Assembly: GCF_029946005.1 (NCBI RefSeq)
Contig: NZ_JAQSDR010000015.1
Span: 124,001-188,000, forward strand
Source of the DNA: Aquabacterium sp.
GTDB lineage: Bacteria; Pseudomonadota; Gammaproteobacteria; Burkholderiales; Burkholderiaceae_C
Reading direction: 5' to 3'
Length of the DNA: 64,000 nt
Shown: piece by piece, positions 43,564-53,126 of the stretch
Numbering within the stretch: the first letter of the stretch is position 1
Layout of the letters: every line of letters begins with the position of its first letter
Program-made: the position numbers and the translations under genes
Notes under the pieces: model-generated
Databases searched by the model: none
The model's input: the letters and a program-made list of their open reading frames with translations, nothing else
Told to the model about the DNA's origin: nothing

Positions 43564-45294
43564 ATGTCGATTGCCAAACCTTGGTTGAGTCAGTACGGCG
43601 CAGGCGTGCCCCCCGAGATCAACCCCGACGCGTACACCTCGCTCGTTGACCTGATGGAAGAAGCCTTCGCCAAGCACGCCAAGCGCGACATGGCGGCGTT
43701 CCGGGACTCGCGCTGGACCTTTGCCGAGATCGATGCCCACTCCAAGGCCCTGGCCACCTGGTTGCAGTCACTGAACCTGGCCAAGGGTGCGCGCGTGGCC
43801 ATCATGATGCCCAACGTGCCGCAATACACCGTGGCCATCGCAGGCGTGCTGCGCGCAGGCTTCGTGGTCGTCAACGTCAACCCGATGTACACACCGCGCG
43901 AGCTGGAACACCAACTGAAGGACTCCGGCGCCGAGGTCATCATCGTCCTCGAAAACTTCGCGGTGACCTTGCAAGAGGTGGTTGAACGCACGCCGCTCAA
44001 GCACATCGTGCTGAGCGCCATGGGCGATGTCTTCGGGCCCATCAAGGGGCCGCTGGTCACCTTCAACGCCCGCCACCTTGAGAAAAATGTCGTGGCCTTC
44101 AGCCTGCCTGACAACGAGCGCTGCAAGCAGACCACCCTCAAGGCTGCCCTGGCCAAGGGCCGCGCTGGCAAGTACGTGCGCCCCGTCATCCAGGGCGCCG
44201 ACCCGGCCTTCCTGCAATACACCGGCGGCACCACGGGCGTGTCCAAAGGCGCCACCTTGTCGCAGCGCAATGTCACCGCCAACATCCTCCAGTGCGAGGC
44301 CTGGCTCAAGCCCGAGCTCGACAAGATCGACGGCCAGTTGATCAACGTCGTGGCCCTGCCGCTGTACCACATCTTCGCTTTGACGGTGTGCTTCTTCCTG
44401 AGCGCGCGCATGGGCACCATGAACGTGCTGATCGACAATGCACGCGATCTGCCCGGCCTGATCAAGACCTTGAAGAAGTACAAGGTCACGCAGTTCCCGG
44501 CGGTCAACACCTTGTACAACGCCTTGGTAGAAGAACCCGATTTCGCCACGGTCGACTTCTCACGCCTGCGCATGTGCATTGGCGGCGGCATGGCCGTGCA
44601 ACGCTCCACCGCCGACGAATGGCAGCGCATCACCGGCGTGCCCATCGTTGAAGGCTATGGCCTGTCCGAGACGGCCCCCGTGCTGACCATCAACAAGCTG
44701 GACAACAAGGGGTACAGCGCCGCCATTGGCTACCCCCTGCCCTCCACCGAGATCCTGTTGCTGAACGACGACAGCCAGGTGCAGCCCACGGGCGAGCCCG
44801 GCGAGATCTGCGTGCGCGGCCCACAGGTGATGTCCGGCTACTGGAACCGCCCCGACGAAACCGCCAAGGTCATGACCGCCGATGGCTACTTCCGCACCGG
44901 CGACATCGGCGTGTTCGATGAGCAAGGGCAGATCAAGATCGTGGACCGCAAGAAGGACATGATCCTGGTGTCAGGCTTCAACGTGTACCCCAACGAGATC
45001 GAACAAGTGGTGAGCCTGCACCCCGGCGTGACCGAGTGCGCGGTGGTGGGCGTGCCCGACGAACGCGCTGGCGAAGCCGTGATGCTGTTCGTGGTGCGCA
45101 AGGACTACAGCCTGACCGAGAAGATGGTGGCCGAGTACTGCAAGGAACAACTCACCGGCTACAAGCGCCCCAAGTACGTGGAGTTCCGAGAAGACCTGCC
45201 CATGACCAATGTGGGCAAGATCCTGCGCAAGGATTTGCGCGACGAGGCGATCCGCGACCTGGCCTTGCGCCGCAAGGATCAGAAAGCGGCTTGA
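43564..45294 (+). CDS. fadD: Long-chain fatty-acid-CoA ligase
   Basis: 576-residue adenylate-forming enzyme activating long-chain fatty acids with ATP and CoA. Motifs: P-loop YTGGTTGVSKGA, GYGLSETAPV, YFRTGDIG, and C-terminal lid VDRKKDMILVSGFNVYPNEIE with catalytic Lys in TNVGKILRKDLRDE. Length and motif order match FadD. Preceded by an AGGA site and its own leader after the terminator, so it is probably a separate transcription unit. Confidence 0.94.
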   Translation: MSIAKPWLSQYGAGVPPEINPDAYTSLVDLMEEAFAKHAKRDMAAFRDSRWTFAEIDAHSKALATWLQSLNLAKGARVAIMMPNVPQYTVAIAGVLRAGFVVVNVNPMYTPRELEHQLKDSGAEVIIVLENFAVTLQEVVERTPLKHIVLSAMGDVFGPIKGPLVTFNARHLEKNVVAFSLPDNERCKQTTLKAALAKGRAGKYVRPVIQGADPAFLQYTGGTTGVSKGATLSQRNVTANILQCEAWLKPELDKIDGQLINVVALPLYHIFALTVCFFLSARMGTMNVLIDNARDLPGLIKTLKKYKVTQFPAVNTLYNALVEEPDFATVDFSRLRMCIGGGMAVQRSTADEWQRITGVPIVEGYGLSETAPVLTINKLDNKGYSAAIGYPLPSTEILLLNDDSQVQPTGEPGEICVRGPQVMSGYWNRPDETAKVMTADGYFRTGDIGVFDEQGQIKIVDRKKDMILVSGFNVYPNEIEQVVSLHPGVTECAVVGVPDERAGEAVMLFVVRKDYSLTEKMVAEYCKEQLTGYKRPKYVEFREDLPMTNVGKILRKDLRDEAIRDLALRRKDQKAA

Positions 45295-45407
45295 AGCCGG
45301 GGGACATCAGCACCAAGTTCAGCAGGGACGTCAGGAAAAGCATTCTCCTGATCGTCCGGCGAGTGCTCTGCACCGATGGATTTCCTCAACAGCAAGCGCT
45401 GAATGAG

Positions 45408-46718
45408 TTAAGAAATTTTATCGACGGCGTCCGCAGTTTGAACGATCGGCAGCCATACCGAAAAGGTCGTTCCAGCACCTACTTGCGTATCAACCTCAAT
45501 GCGGCCGCCATGTCGATTGACGATGCTGTAAGAAACCGACAGGCCTAGACCAGTGCCTGTCCCGACGGGTTTGGTGGTGAAGAACGGGTCAAAAATCCGC
45601 TTGACCACATCCGGTGGAATACCCGAACCGGTATCTGACACCGACACCAGCACCCAGTCCGATTCAACGGCGGTTCGGATCGTGATCCGGCCGTGCTCTT
45701 TGATGGCCTGCGCGGCATTGACCAAAAGGTTCAGAAAAACCTGGTTCAGCTGCGATGGCATGCACTCTACCAAGGGCAAAGCACCGTAGTTCTTGATCAC
45801 CTCTGCTTTGTACTTGACCTCGTTTTGAACGATGCTGAGGGTGCTGTTCAAGCAGTCGTGCAGGTTGGCGCTCTGCCATTCAGCTTGGTCAACCCGAGAG
45901 AAGTCTTTCAAGTCCTGAACGATGCGCTTGACCCGGTCAAGCCCGTCACGGCTCTCCTTGAAGAGCTGGGGAACGTCTTCTCTCAAGAAATCTATCTCTA
46001 TCTCTTTTTTGAGCGCATTGACACGTGCCAGTGCCTGAGGATGCTGATCCAGCAAGGCCTCCAGCCCTTCGTACTCACTCAACAACCGCATGAGGTCAGA
46101 GATGTAGCCTTCAAGGCTTCCGAAATTGCCATTCACGAAGCCAACGGGATTGTTGATTTCGTGCGCAACGCCCGCCGCGAGTTGGCCGATGGATGCCATC
46201 TTCTCAGCTTGAAGGAGTTGCCCTTGAGCTTCAGCCAGTTGTGCAATCAGCTTTCTCTGCTCTCCCTTTTCTACCTCAAGCGCTGCGATGGTGGTGGTCA
46301 ACTGCTTCTGGAACAACGCCGTCTCGGTGTAGTCGAACAGCGCAACACAAACATGATCGACCGCCTCGCCTTGTTTGACGGGCAGAAACGTGCAGTTCTG
46401 GCGCATGGATTCCATGCCTCCCGTCACTGAACGATTGTGAGGAAACTTGAAGAGATGAGGCCGCTGCTCCCAGGAAGTGAATGCGTAGTTTTTCAATAAG
46501 AAAACGTTCTGGATCTTCTTTTCCAACCACTTGGACGGCAACTCGGGGAAGCACTCAAACAGATTGCGTCCCTTCACCTCCTCGGCGGTCATGCCGCTGT
46601 GCATTGCCATGAAGCCGTTCCAGAGCGTGATGCGGAAATCCTGATCAACCGCAAAGAGACCCACTTCAACGTGGTCAACGATGAAGCTCAGCATCTCAAA
46701 TTGATCATCGGTGGGCAT
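45408..46718 (-). CDS. PAS sensor histidine kinase
   Basis: 436 residues, cytoplasmic. PAS domain about 8-130 ([27 protein letters not shown]), coiled linker 135-175, phosphoacceptor H186 in [12 protein letters not shown], and HATPase_c with [17 protein letters not shown] and [12 protein letters not shown]. It is the last gene of the FIST operon and paralogous to the kinase at 47726 (identical [21 protein letters not shown]). Starts 2 bp after the CheC-like gene. Its partner is presumably the receiver at 47329. Confidence 0.92.
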   Translation of the reverse strand: MPTDDQFEMLSFIVDHVEVGLFAVDQDFRITLWNGFMAMHSGMTAEEVKGRNLFECFPELPSKWLEKKIQNVFLLKNYAFTSWEQRPHLFKFPHNRSVTGGMESMRQNCTFLPVKQGEAVDHVCVALFDYTETALFQKQLTTTIAALEVEKGEQRKLIAQLAEAQGQLLQAEKMASIGQLAAGVAHEINNPVGFVNGNFGSLEGYISDLMRLLSEYEGLEALLDQHPQALARVNALKKEIEIDFLREDVPQLFKESRDGLDRVKRIVQDLKDFSRVDQAEWQSANLHDCLNSTLSIVQNEVKYKAEVIKNYGALPLVECMPSQLNQVFLNLLVNAAQAIKEHGRITIRTAVESDWVLVSVSDTGSGIPPDVVKRIFDPFFTTKPVGTGTGLGLSVSYSIVNRHGGRIEVDTQVGAGTTFSVWLPIVQTADAVDKIS

Positions 46719-46720
46719 GC

Positions 46721-47332
46721 TCAGAATCTTTCGATGAAAGCGTCGACGGCTCGTTCGACCATGGCGATCTGTGTGTCTGACATCAAGATGACCAGGTGGC
46801 AGGAAAAGCTGTGTCGTTCCAATTTGAAATTGACCTCGACAAACAGCACCTGCTTGGTCTCAATCTGCTCAACGCGAAGTAAATTGGCCACCGCACCATG
46901 CTCACCCATCAACGCCGGCGCAGAGAATCCGATGTCAATTCGAAATTGTTCTGCCATCCCGCCCAGGCATGCCCCAACCAGTACGTTGGTGACATCCAGA
47001 AGGAGTTCGTTTTCAGAGCCAGGGGTCGGATCGGGCTCGTATCCGAACAACTCAGCCAACTGATTGCAGTGCTGATGGTTGTAGATCACCAGCGCTTCAC
47101 CACGCAGTTGCCCATGAAAAGCCTGCCGCACCCCCGAGACGTCTTTGCAGCCCACCATCTCTGCCACTTTATCGGCAAGCTGCAACCCTTCCACGGTCAG
47201 GATGCGAGGCACCGACAACTCGACGAACTCATTGAATATTCGAGCGATCGAATCACCTGCCCGACCCATGCCGATGTTGGTGATCTCCTGCAGCGCATCA
47301 CGCTGGTCTTCGTTCAAGAGCGGCGCCTTCAT
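46721..47332 (-). CDS. CheC/CheX-like phosphatase
   Basis: 203 residues of the CheC family that dephosphorylates receiver domains. Two pseudo-symmetric halves: first motif LQEITNIGMGRAGDSIARIF (active-site E16 and N19), second LDVTNVLVGACLGGMAEQF, where Asp replaces Glu. It is co-translated with the receiver (ATGA at 47332-47329), its likely substrate. In this operon it would reset the pathway signal. Start ATG 47332; a longer frame to 47473 overlaps the receiver. Confidence 0.9.
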   Translation of the reverse strand: MKAPLLNEDQRDALQEITNIGMGRAGDSIARIFNEFVELSVPRILTVEGLQLADKVAEMVGCKDVSGVRQAFHGQLRGEALVIYNHQHCNQLAELFGYEPDPTPGSENELLLDVTNVLVGACLGGMAEQFRIDIGFSAPALMGEHGAVANLLRVEQIETKQVLFVEVNFKLERHSFSCHLVILMSDTQIAMVERAVDAFIERF

Positions 47333-47697
47333 AGTGCCAATCCGTATTCTTTGAGCACCGCGTGAACGGCTTCTGCGTTGATCGGCTTGCGCATGAAAGC
47401 GATGGCCCCCAGTTGTTTCACCCGTTGCTGAGACTCTGGTTGGATGTCGGCTGACACCACGATGACCAGGCAATTCATGTCTTCTTTTTTCAGATGTTCA
47501 AGAACCTGAAAACCATCCATGACGGGCATGGTCAGATCAAGAAACATCACATCAACCCCCCCTTCCCGATAGGCCTCAAGGGCCTGCAGGCCATTGGAGG
47601 CTTGGCGAATGGAAACGTCCCAGGAAGGCGGCAGCGCCGCAATCAGCATCTTGCGCGCCATGGCGGAATCGTCAACAACCAGAACCGATGTGCTCAT
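47329..47697 (-). CDS. Single-domain response regulator
   Basis: 122 residues, a receiver domain only (CheY-like). VLVVDDSAMARKML acidic pocket, phospho-Asp in VDVMFLDLTMPVMDG (about D54), VVSADIQ with switch Ser/Thr region and K105-type Lys in FMRKPINAEAV. Without output domain it signals by protein contact, with the CheC-like protein and the two kinases as neighbours. ATG 47697; upstream kinase stop is 28 bp away. Confidence 0.93.
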   Translation of the reverse strand: MSTSVLVVDDSAMARKMLIAALPPSWDVSIRQASNGLQALEAYREGGVDVMFLDLTMPVMDGFQVLEHLKKEDMNCLVIVVSADIQPESQQRVKQLGAIAFMRKPINAEAVHAVLKEYGLAL

Positions 47698-47725
47698 GTA
47701 AGACCCTGCATATGTGATGACGCGA

Positions 47726-48817
47726 TCATTCCGGCGAATTGATTGGCTGACGGATTGGCAGCACCATCCGGAAAACGGTGCCGCCACCTGATTGACTTCC
47801 TACAGTGATCTGCCCATGGTGCTTCTTGACAATGCCATAGGACAGCGACAAGCCCAGGCCCGTTCCCTTGCCCACGGGCTTTGTGGTGAAGAATGGATCG
47901 AAAATGCGCTTAAGGTTTTCTGGCGCAATGCCATGTCCTTCATCCGCGATCTCGACAAACACTGCGGTCGGCAACGACATGCCCACGGTCACAGTGATTT
48001 TGCCGTGCCGCTCATGCATGGCATGCGCGGCATTGACCAGTAAATTCATGAAGACTTGATTCAGCTGAGATGGCATGCACTCCACATCGGGAATGTCGCC
48101 ATAATTCTTGACCACTTCAGCGACATACTTGATTTCATTCTGAACAATGTTCAAGGTGCTGTCCAGCCCACTGCGCAGATCGGCCCACTGCCATTGCGCC
48201 TCATCCACGTGCGAGAAGTCCTTCAGATCCTGGACAATCTTGCGAACACGGTCGATGCCGTCAATGGATTCACTCACAAGGTTTGGGATGTCTTGGCGCA
48301 GGTATGCCAGATCGATTTGCATGCGCAGGCTCGACATGCGTTCCCTGATCGACTCAGCCATGTCGGCCTCATGCGATTCATAAGCCGCGATCAAATCGAG
48401 GAGGCTCTGAACATACTTGCGCAAGGTGCCCATGTTGGAGCCCACGAAGCCGATGGGATTGTTGATTTCGTGTGCGACTCCAGCCGCCAGCTGCCCAATG
48501 GAGGCCATCTTTTCTGCTTGCAGAAGCTGATGATGCGCTTCTTCCAGTTTTTTGATCAATGCCTGCTGTTCAGAGTGCTCCTGAAGCAACGCTTGCTCAA
48601 CCACATGGCGCTCCTGGAGTTCAAACTGCAACTGAGCATTGCGCTCAGTCAGTTCTGTCGACATCAACTCCAGAGAGAGCTCAATGGCACTTCGGTCAAC
48701 GTCTGCATCGCCATAGGCTTCGCTGATGGCCGCCAACAGCGAAGCCAAATCGTCAGGTCTCACCCCATCGGCGAGGTGTCGCCGAATCTGACGTTCAAGC
48801 AGCTTGTGATAGCTCAC
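47726..48817 (-). CDS. Sensor histidine kinase
   Basis: 363 residues, no membrane segment or PAS. A helical N-terminus (residues 1-60) and coiled coil (60-105) lead to H116 in [12 protein letters not shown] and HATPase_c with [18 protein letters not shown] and [12 protein letters not shown]. Since it is translated with the FIST protein (GTG 48817 overlaps its stop, GTGA), the FIST domain probably supplies the input. It resembles the kinase at 45408. Confidence 0.92.
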   Translation of the reverse strand: MSYHKLLERQIRRHLADGVRPDDLASLLAAISEAYGDADVDRSAIELSLELMSTELTERNAQLQFELQERHVVEQALLQEHSEQQALIKKLEEAHHQLLQAEKMASIGQLAAGVAHEINNPIGFVGSNMGTLRKYVQSLLDLIAAYESHEADMAESIRERMSSLRMQIDLAYLRQDIPNLVSESIDGIDRVRKIVQDLKDFSHVDEAQWQWADLRSGLDSTLNIVQNEIKYVAEVVKNYGDIPDVECMPSQLNQVFMNLLVNAAHAMHERHGKITVTVGMSLPTAVFVEIADEGHGIAPENLKRIFDPFFTTKPVGKGTGLGLSLSYGIVKKHHGQITVGSQSGGGTVFRMVLPIRQPINSPE

Positions 48818-49950
48818 CGCTCAGCGAACGTTGTGACCGTCATGGTCTGATTGTGCAGCTCACACTTGGTGAGGCTTTCATGCGGACAGATCTCACCGTA
48901 AGAGTAAAAGCCGGCCAAGGTGGCCTGAGGCCCCAAAACGTCCCGGACACTCTCGATCTCTTCCTCGACACGCTGCTTCAGCACCAGCTTGCGTCCGACA
49001 CAACTGATCAAAATGGCCAAGTCAGGCGCAAAACTGTCCAGTCTTTCCAGCCCCACACGCGCGGCACCAGCGGCACCGTCGATCAAACGATCAAAGTTGG
49101 CTTTCATCAGGCGCGCATGGGTACCCTGAGGCACGTCACCGGCGAAGGTCATGCTCCCCTTGCTCTCGTCCACGGCCAAAATGGTGCGGACCACGCTGCC
49201 GTTGATGGAATCACCACGCAGGGCCAAAGGAAACAACAAGGCGCTGGATGGAAGCTGCTTGGCATGTTCGCCCAGGTATCTCTTGTACAGATCAAGCGCC
49301 GACTGACCATCCAACTCAAACAGCACATTGCCGCTCGAACGCGTCACCAGTCGCTCAGGGCCAAAGCTGTCCCAGCCGCCCATCGACCCATAGCCAACCC
49401 TTAGGCGCTCGCCATAAAAGCCAATGGCCGCCACACACTTCTCCGACGCCTTGGTGCCAACGCAAACCAGCGTATTCTGAAAGCGCTCGCCGTCGCCTGC
49501 CAGCCCGCCAGTCACCGCCACCGGCGAGGGAAGGTTTTCACGCAAACCATCCGCCAGCGCGGTCCCATTGACATGGAGTCCATCAGACAAAACCATGACA
49601 TGCACCAGTCCAGGAGCGTTGAGTTCCGCGGCCAATGCAGCGCCTGTCTGGTAGCTGTCCAGGGCATTCCCAACCATGGCACTGGCCACACGAAGCTTCG
49701 AATGCTCGAAATGCACTGCAGTGACTACCAGCGTGTTGTCTTGAACGCTCATACCGCAGATCTCGCCCGCAGTAGAACAGCCGACGATGACGGCCTGTGG
49801 ATACCAAAGGCCAACTTGATCCAATGCCCCTGCATTCTGGAGGGATTGAGGCGATCCAAAAGCCAGAACGCATTGCGCTTGGGTTTCCATCCTGGGTTTT
49901 TCCTGGGACCAACCGGCCAATGCACTCCACGTCAATTGCTCTGTCTGCAT
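48814..49950 (-). CDS. FIST N and C domain sensor protein
   Basis: 378 residues: FIST_N (about 25-215; VIVGCSTAGEICG, AVTGGLAGDGERF are hallmark motifs) and FIST_C (215-365; LDLYKRYLGEHA, GFYSYGEICPH). FIST domains sense small ligands, possibly amino acids, and pair with kinases or chemoreceptors. First gene of the minus-strand signalling operon. Start chosen at ATG 49950; longer frames lie in the divergent regulatory region. No export signal. Confidence 0.9.
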   Translation of the reverse strand: MQTEQLTWSALAGWSQEKPRMETQAQCVLAFGSPQSLQNAGALDQVGLWYPQAVIVGCSTAGEICGMSVQDNTLVVTAVHFEHSKLRVASAMVGNALDSYQTGAALAAELNAPGLVHVMVLSDGLHVNGTALADGLRENLPSPVAVTGGLAGDGERFQNTLVCVGTKASEKCVAAIGFYGERLRVGYGSMGGWDSFGPERLVTRSSGNVLFELDGQSALDLYKRYLGEHAKQLPSSALLFPLALRGDSINGSVVRTILAVDESKGSMTFAGDVPQGTHARLMKANFDRLIDGAAGAARVGLERLDSFAPDLAILISCVGRKLVLKQRVEEEIESVRDVLGPQATLAGFYSYGEICPHESLTKCELHNQTMTVTTFAER

Positions 49951-50370
49951 AGGGCTTTCCAACTGCGATGGGGACGCTCCCCAGACCAAACTTCGGCAAT
50001 TCGGCCACGTGATTGAGCACACATGGACACGGCGGCACATCCATGTGTGGATTTGTGACGATGAGTGGCCTTTTACGCTTCCATCCCGACATGGATCGAA
50101 CAAGCCCACCAGCAACATGGGAAAGCCGAGGTTCAGCGCCAAATGGTGCACATTCAAGGTGGCGCGTGCAGGTCAGGCACCCTCACCCCACGTTGACATC
50201 AGCGATTCCCGGCGAATTCACACATGTAGGCTGCCTAAGGCATGAGCTGACCATCATGTTCAAGAAGGATGAACCGATAGAAACATGATGAAGCCTCGCG
50301 CAGCTGGTTACAAAGTTCACATCCAAGCGGATGGAAACTTTCCTGCAGCGGTGGTGGCGAAGGAGGCTCC
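49951..50370. promoter_or_regulatory. Divergent regulatory region of the two signalling operons
   Basis: 420 bp between the FIST and PAS-GGDEF-EAL genes. It has a perfect inverted repeat, ACACATGGA (50019-50027) and TCCATGTGT (50040-50048), about 70 bp before the FIST start, and a short coupled leader frame at 50285. No other gene. Confidence 0.5.
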
Positions 50371-50374
50371 GTGA
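50285..50374 (+). CDS. Candidate 29-residue leader peptide
   Basis: ATGATGAAGCCTCGCGCAGC opens a 29-codon frame (MMKPRAAGYKVHIQADGN...) whose TGA overlaps the GTG start of the next gene (GTGA at 50371-50374), the same coupling used through the operon. An AAGGA is about 15 bp upstream, rather far. The AGGAGG that serves the next gene lies inside this frame. It could be a leader peptide or chance; no homology is known to me. Confidence 0.35.
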   Translation: MMKPRAAGYKVHIQADGNFPAAVVAKEAP

Positions 50375-52950
50375 ACGAAACCAACGGACAGCCCATCCTG
50401 GTGGCTGAATCGGAACAAGCGCTCCACATGAGTCGCTTCATGCTGGATCGCTCACCCATGGCAATGGTGGTGGTGACCGAGGAAGGTCAGCTTCACTACG
50501 TCAATGAGGCGGCTGAAAAGCTGCTTGGATACAGCAAGGAATGCATGTCGGAGATGACCATCTTCGACATCGCGCCGCACAGGCGGCCAGACATGTGGCA
50601 CAACAGCTGGAACACCCTGAGACAGATGGGCAGTTGGACTTTGGCCAGTGACTGGCGCGCAGCCGATGGCCACACCATCCCGGTCGAACTGAATGCGTCC
50701 TATCTGGAGTACGGCACCGAGAGCTACATCGTGCTCTATGCCCATGACACGTCAGGACGCCAGGAGGCTCAGGCGCAGTCATTCCGAGTGGCTCACTTTG
50801 ACGTCTTGACTGGCCTGCCCAACAGTCAGATGCTGCAGGACCGCCTGCAAACTGAAGCCAAGCTGGCGATCCATCAAGGAAGGCGAATTGCATTGTTGGC
50901 GGTTGCGATCAATGAAATCCAGAAAATCAATGAGTCGCTGGGCTACGCGCTGGGAGATCAATTACTGTTGATGCTGACCCGCAAAATGACCGCTGGTTTG
51001 CGCAGATCGGACACATTGGCCTACATGGGCACCGGCGAGTTCATGCTTCTAATGGCAGATGAGGGGCAACTGGATGAGGACCTGGCGTTGCAACTAAGCC
51101 GTCAACTTCAGGAGACTCTTTCCGGCCCGATCAATCTTGATGGAACGGTGGTCAAGGTGTCGTGCGACATCGGAATCGTGCTTTTCCCGCAGGACGGAGA
51201 CGATGAGCCACGCCACGCCTTGAGACAAGCCGAAGCCGCCATGCGGATGGCGCAAGCCATGGGCCCCGACCAGATCTGCTTTTTCACAGACGAGGCCAAT
51301 GCCAAAGTAGGAGACAGGCTGGCCCGTGAGGCCGCTCTTCGAGAGGCGCTGGTTCGGCAAGAGCTGTATCTTCAATACCAGCCCCAGATCGACCTGGGGA
51401 CGGGGCAGATGGTGGGGGCCGAAGCCCTGGTTCGCTGGCGCAACGCTCTGTTCGGGGACTTGGCCCCCGATGACTTCCTACCCATGGCTGAGGAAACCGA
51501 ACTGATCCTGGAGATCAGCACCTGGGTGCTCGTCACAGCCTGTGAGAGCGCCGTGCGGTGGCAACAGGCGGGATTGCCGACCTTGCGAATGGCCGTGAAC
51601 ATGTCGGCAAAGCAATTGAATCAACCCGACATTGCCCGCTCCATCGAAACCATTTTGAGAAAGACCGGCCTTGATCCGCATTGCCTGAGCATCGAGGTCA
51701 CGGAAAGCATGCTGATGAATGACCTTGAGCGTGTCGCCGTTACCCTGGGTGAGCTCAAGTCCATTGGTGTGCACATTGCACTGGACGACTTTGGCACCGG
51801 CTACTCCAGCTTGGCAAACTTACGCCGATTGCCCATTGACGTGATCAAGATTGGAAGATCGCTCGTGCCCGACGTCACAGCGGCCACGCAAGATGTGTCC
51901 GTCACACGGGCCATCATCAATCTGGCACACAGCCTTCAGATGAAGGTGATGGCGGTGGGTGTCGAAAGCGATGGCGAAGTAGCGCTGCTGGTCGCCAATC
52001 AGTGCGATCAGATGCAAGGCTTCTACTTCAGTGAGCCTTTGCACGAGCCCGACATGCTGGCGTTGCTGCGTGAGAAGAAGTGCCTAACCCAGCAGATGCT
52101 TGGCCGCAAAACCCGCAAGCGCACGCTTTTGCTGGTCGATGATGAAGAAAGCATCGTGTCATCACTCAAGCGCCTGCTGCGCCGTGACGGGTATGACATC
52201 GTCACGGCCAACAGCGGTCCTCAAGGCTTGCAGCGCCTGGCCGAATACGAGGTGGACGTTATCCTGTCTGATCAACGAATGCCCGGAATGACCGGGGTTG
52301 AGCTTTTGCGCAGAGCGAAGGAGTTGTACCCGAAGACGGTGCGCATGGTGCTGTCGGGGTACACCGAACTTCAGTCGATCACTGATGCGATCAACGAGGG
52401 TGCCATCTACAAGTTCCTGACCAAACCATGGAATGACGAGCTGGTTCGTGGGCACATCAAAGAAGCCTTTCAGCAAAAAGAAATGGCCGACGAGAACCTG
52501 CGGCTTGATCGTGAGGTTCAAGGCGCCAACCTCGAGTTGGCAGAGGTCAACAAGCGGCTCCAGCATCTTCTGGTTTCTCAGCAAGAGCAGATCGATCGGG
52601 AGGAAACCAGCCTCAGCATCGCCAGGGAAGTGCTGGAGAACATCCCGACCCCTCTCATCGGTTTCGACCCGGAGGGCATGGTCGCATTCATGAATACCGA
52701 TGCAGAAAAGCTGTTCCACGATGCAGGGACCCTGCTGGGCATGCGCATCGATGACCTTGGGTTGGCACCCTTGGCCGACCTCTGGCGCGCCAGTGATGGT
52801 TTTCACCATGACATTGATGTCAATGGTTTGACGTTTCGCGCAGTTTGTCGCCCGATGACTGGTGCTTCGCGATCGAGGGGGGCCCTCATGGTCCTCACGC
52901 CGCAGGCCACAGTGACACCGTGGCCACCCTCTGATGGAGGCTCAACATGA
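50371..52950 (+). CDS. PAS-GGDEF-EAL-REC-PAS signalling protein with degenerate GGDEF
   Basis: 859 residues. PAS about 20-130, GGDEF-like 140-310, EAL 320-565, receiver 585-700 (phospho-Asp D634 in ILSDQRMPG), coiled coil 700-745 and a C-terminal PAS 750-850. The GGDEF signature is GTGEF (220-224), so no cyclase activity is expected. EAL keeps E351-A-L, N410 and DDFGTGYS, K493, but the usual AEGVE is AVGVE (528-532) and KIDRSF is KIGRSL; phosphodiesterase activity is doubtful. GTG 50371 follows a perfect AGGAGG. The order EAL-REC-PAS is unusual. Confidence 0.92.
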   Translation: MNETNGQPILVAESEQALHMSRFMLDRSPMAMVVVTEEGQLHYVNEAAEKLLGYSKECMSEMTIFDIAPHRRPDMWHNSWNTLRQMGSWTLASDWRAADGHTIPVELNASYLEYGTESYIVLYAHDTSGRQEAQAQSFRVAHFDVLTGLPNSQMLQDRLQTEAKLAIHQGRRIALLAVAINEIQKINESLGYALGDQLLLMLTRKMTAGLRRSDTLAYMGTGEFMLLMADEGQLDEDLALQLSRQLQETLSGPINLDGTVVKVSCDIGIVLFPQDGDDEPRHALRQAEAAMRMAQAMGPDQICFFTDEANAKVGDRLAREAALREALVRQELYLQYQPQIDLGTGQMVGAEALVRWRNALFGDLAPDDFLPMAEETELILEISTWVLVTACESAVRWQQAGLPTLRMAVNMSAKQLNQPDIARSIETILRKTGLDPHCLSIEVTESMLMNDLERVAVTLGELKSIGVHIALDDFGTGYSSLANLRRLPIDVIKIGRSLVPDVTAATQDVSVTRAIINLAHSLQMKVMAVGVESDGEVALLVANQCDQMQGFYFSEPLHEPDMLALLREKKCLTQQMLGRKTRKRTLLLVDDEESIVSSLKRLLRRDGYDIVTANSGPQGLQRLAEYEVDVILSDQRMPGMTGVELLRRAKELYPKTVRMVLSGYTELQSITDAINEGAIYKFLTKPWNDELVRGHIKEAFQQKEMADENLRLDREVQGANLELAEVNKRLQHLLVSQQEQIDREETSLSIAREVLENIPTPLIGFDPEGMVAFMNTDAEKLFHDAGTLLGMRIDDLGLAPLADLWRASDGFHHDIDVNGLTFRAVCRPMTGASRSRGALMVLTPQATVTPWPPSDGGST

Positions 52951-53126
52951 CACCAGATCCAGCACCTGAAACGGCTGAAAAACCCACTGCACCGGCATTC
53001 ACAGAAGCGCAGCGAGAGGAAATAAGGCGCCTGCTTGAGCACCGGTTCCGGCACATCCTCCGCTCTGGCCAAGTCAGCCCGCTGTTCCACCTGATGATGC
53101 GGTACAAACTTGGTACTCTGCCATGA
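52947..53126 (+). CDS. 59-residue small protein, coupled at both ends
   Basis: ATG 52947 overlaps the previous stop (ATGA) and its TGA at 53124-53126 overlaps the HDOD start (ATGA at 53123-53126). The protein begins MTPDPAPETAEKPTAPAFTE, a Pro/Ala-rich tail, then an amphipathic basic helix REEIRRLLEHRFRHILRSG and ends FHLMMRYKLGTLP. No signal peptide. I do not recognise the family. Exact coupling on both sides and normal codon use argue that it is translated; a small adaptor for the neighbouring signalling proteins is inferred. Confidence 0.75.
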   Translation: MTPDPAPETAEKPTAPAFTEAQREEIRRLLEHRFRHILRSGQVSPLFHLMMRYKLGTLP

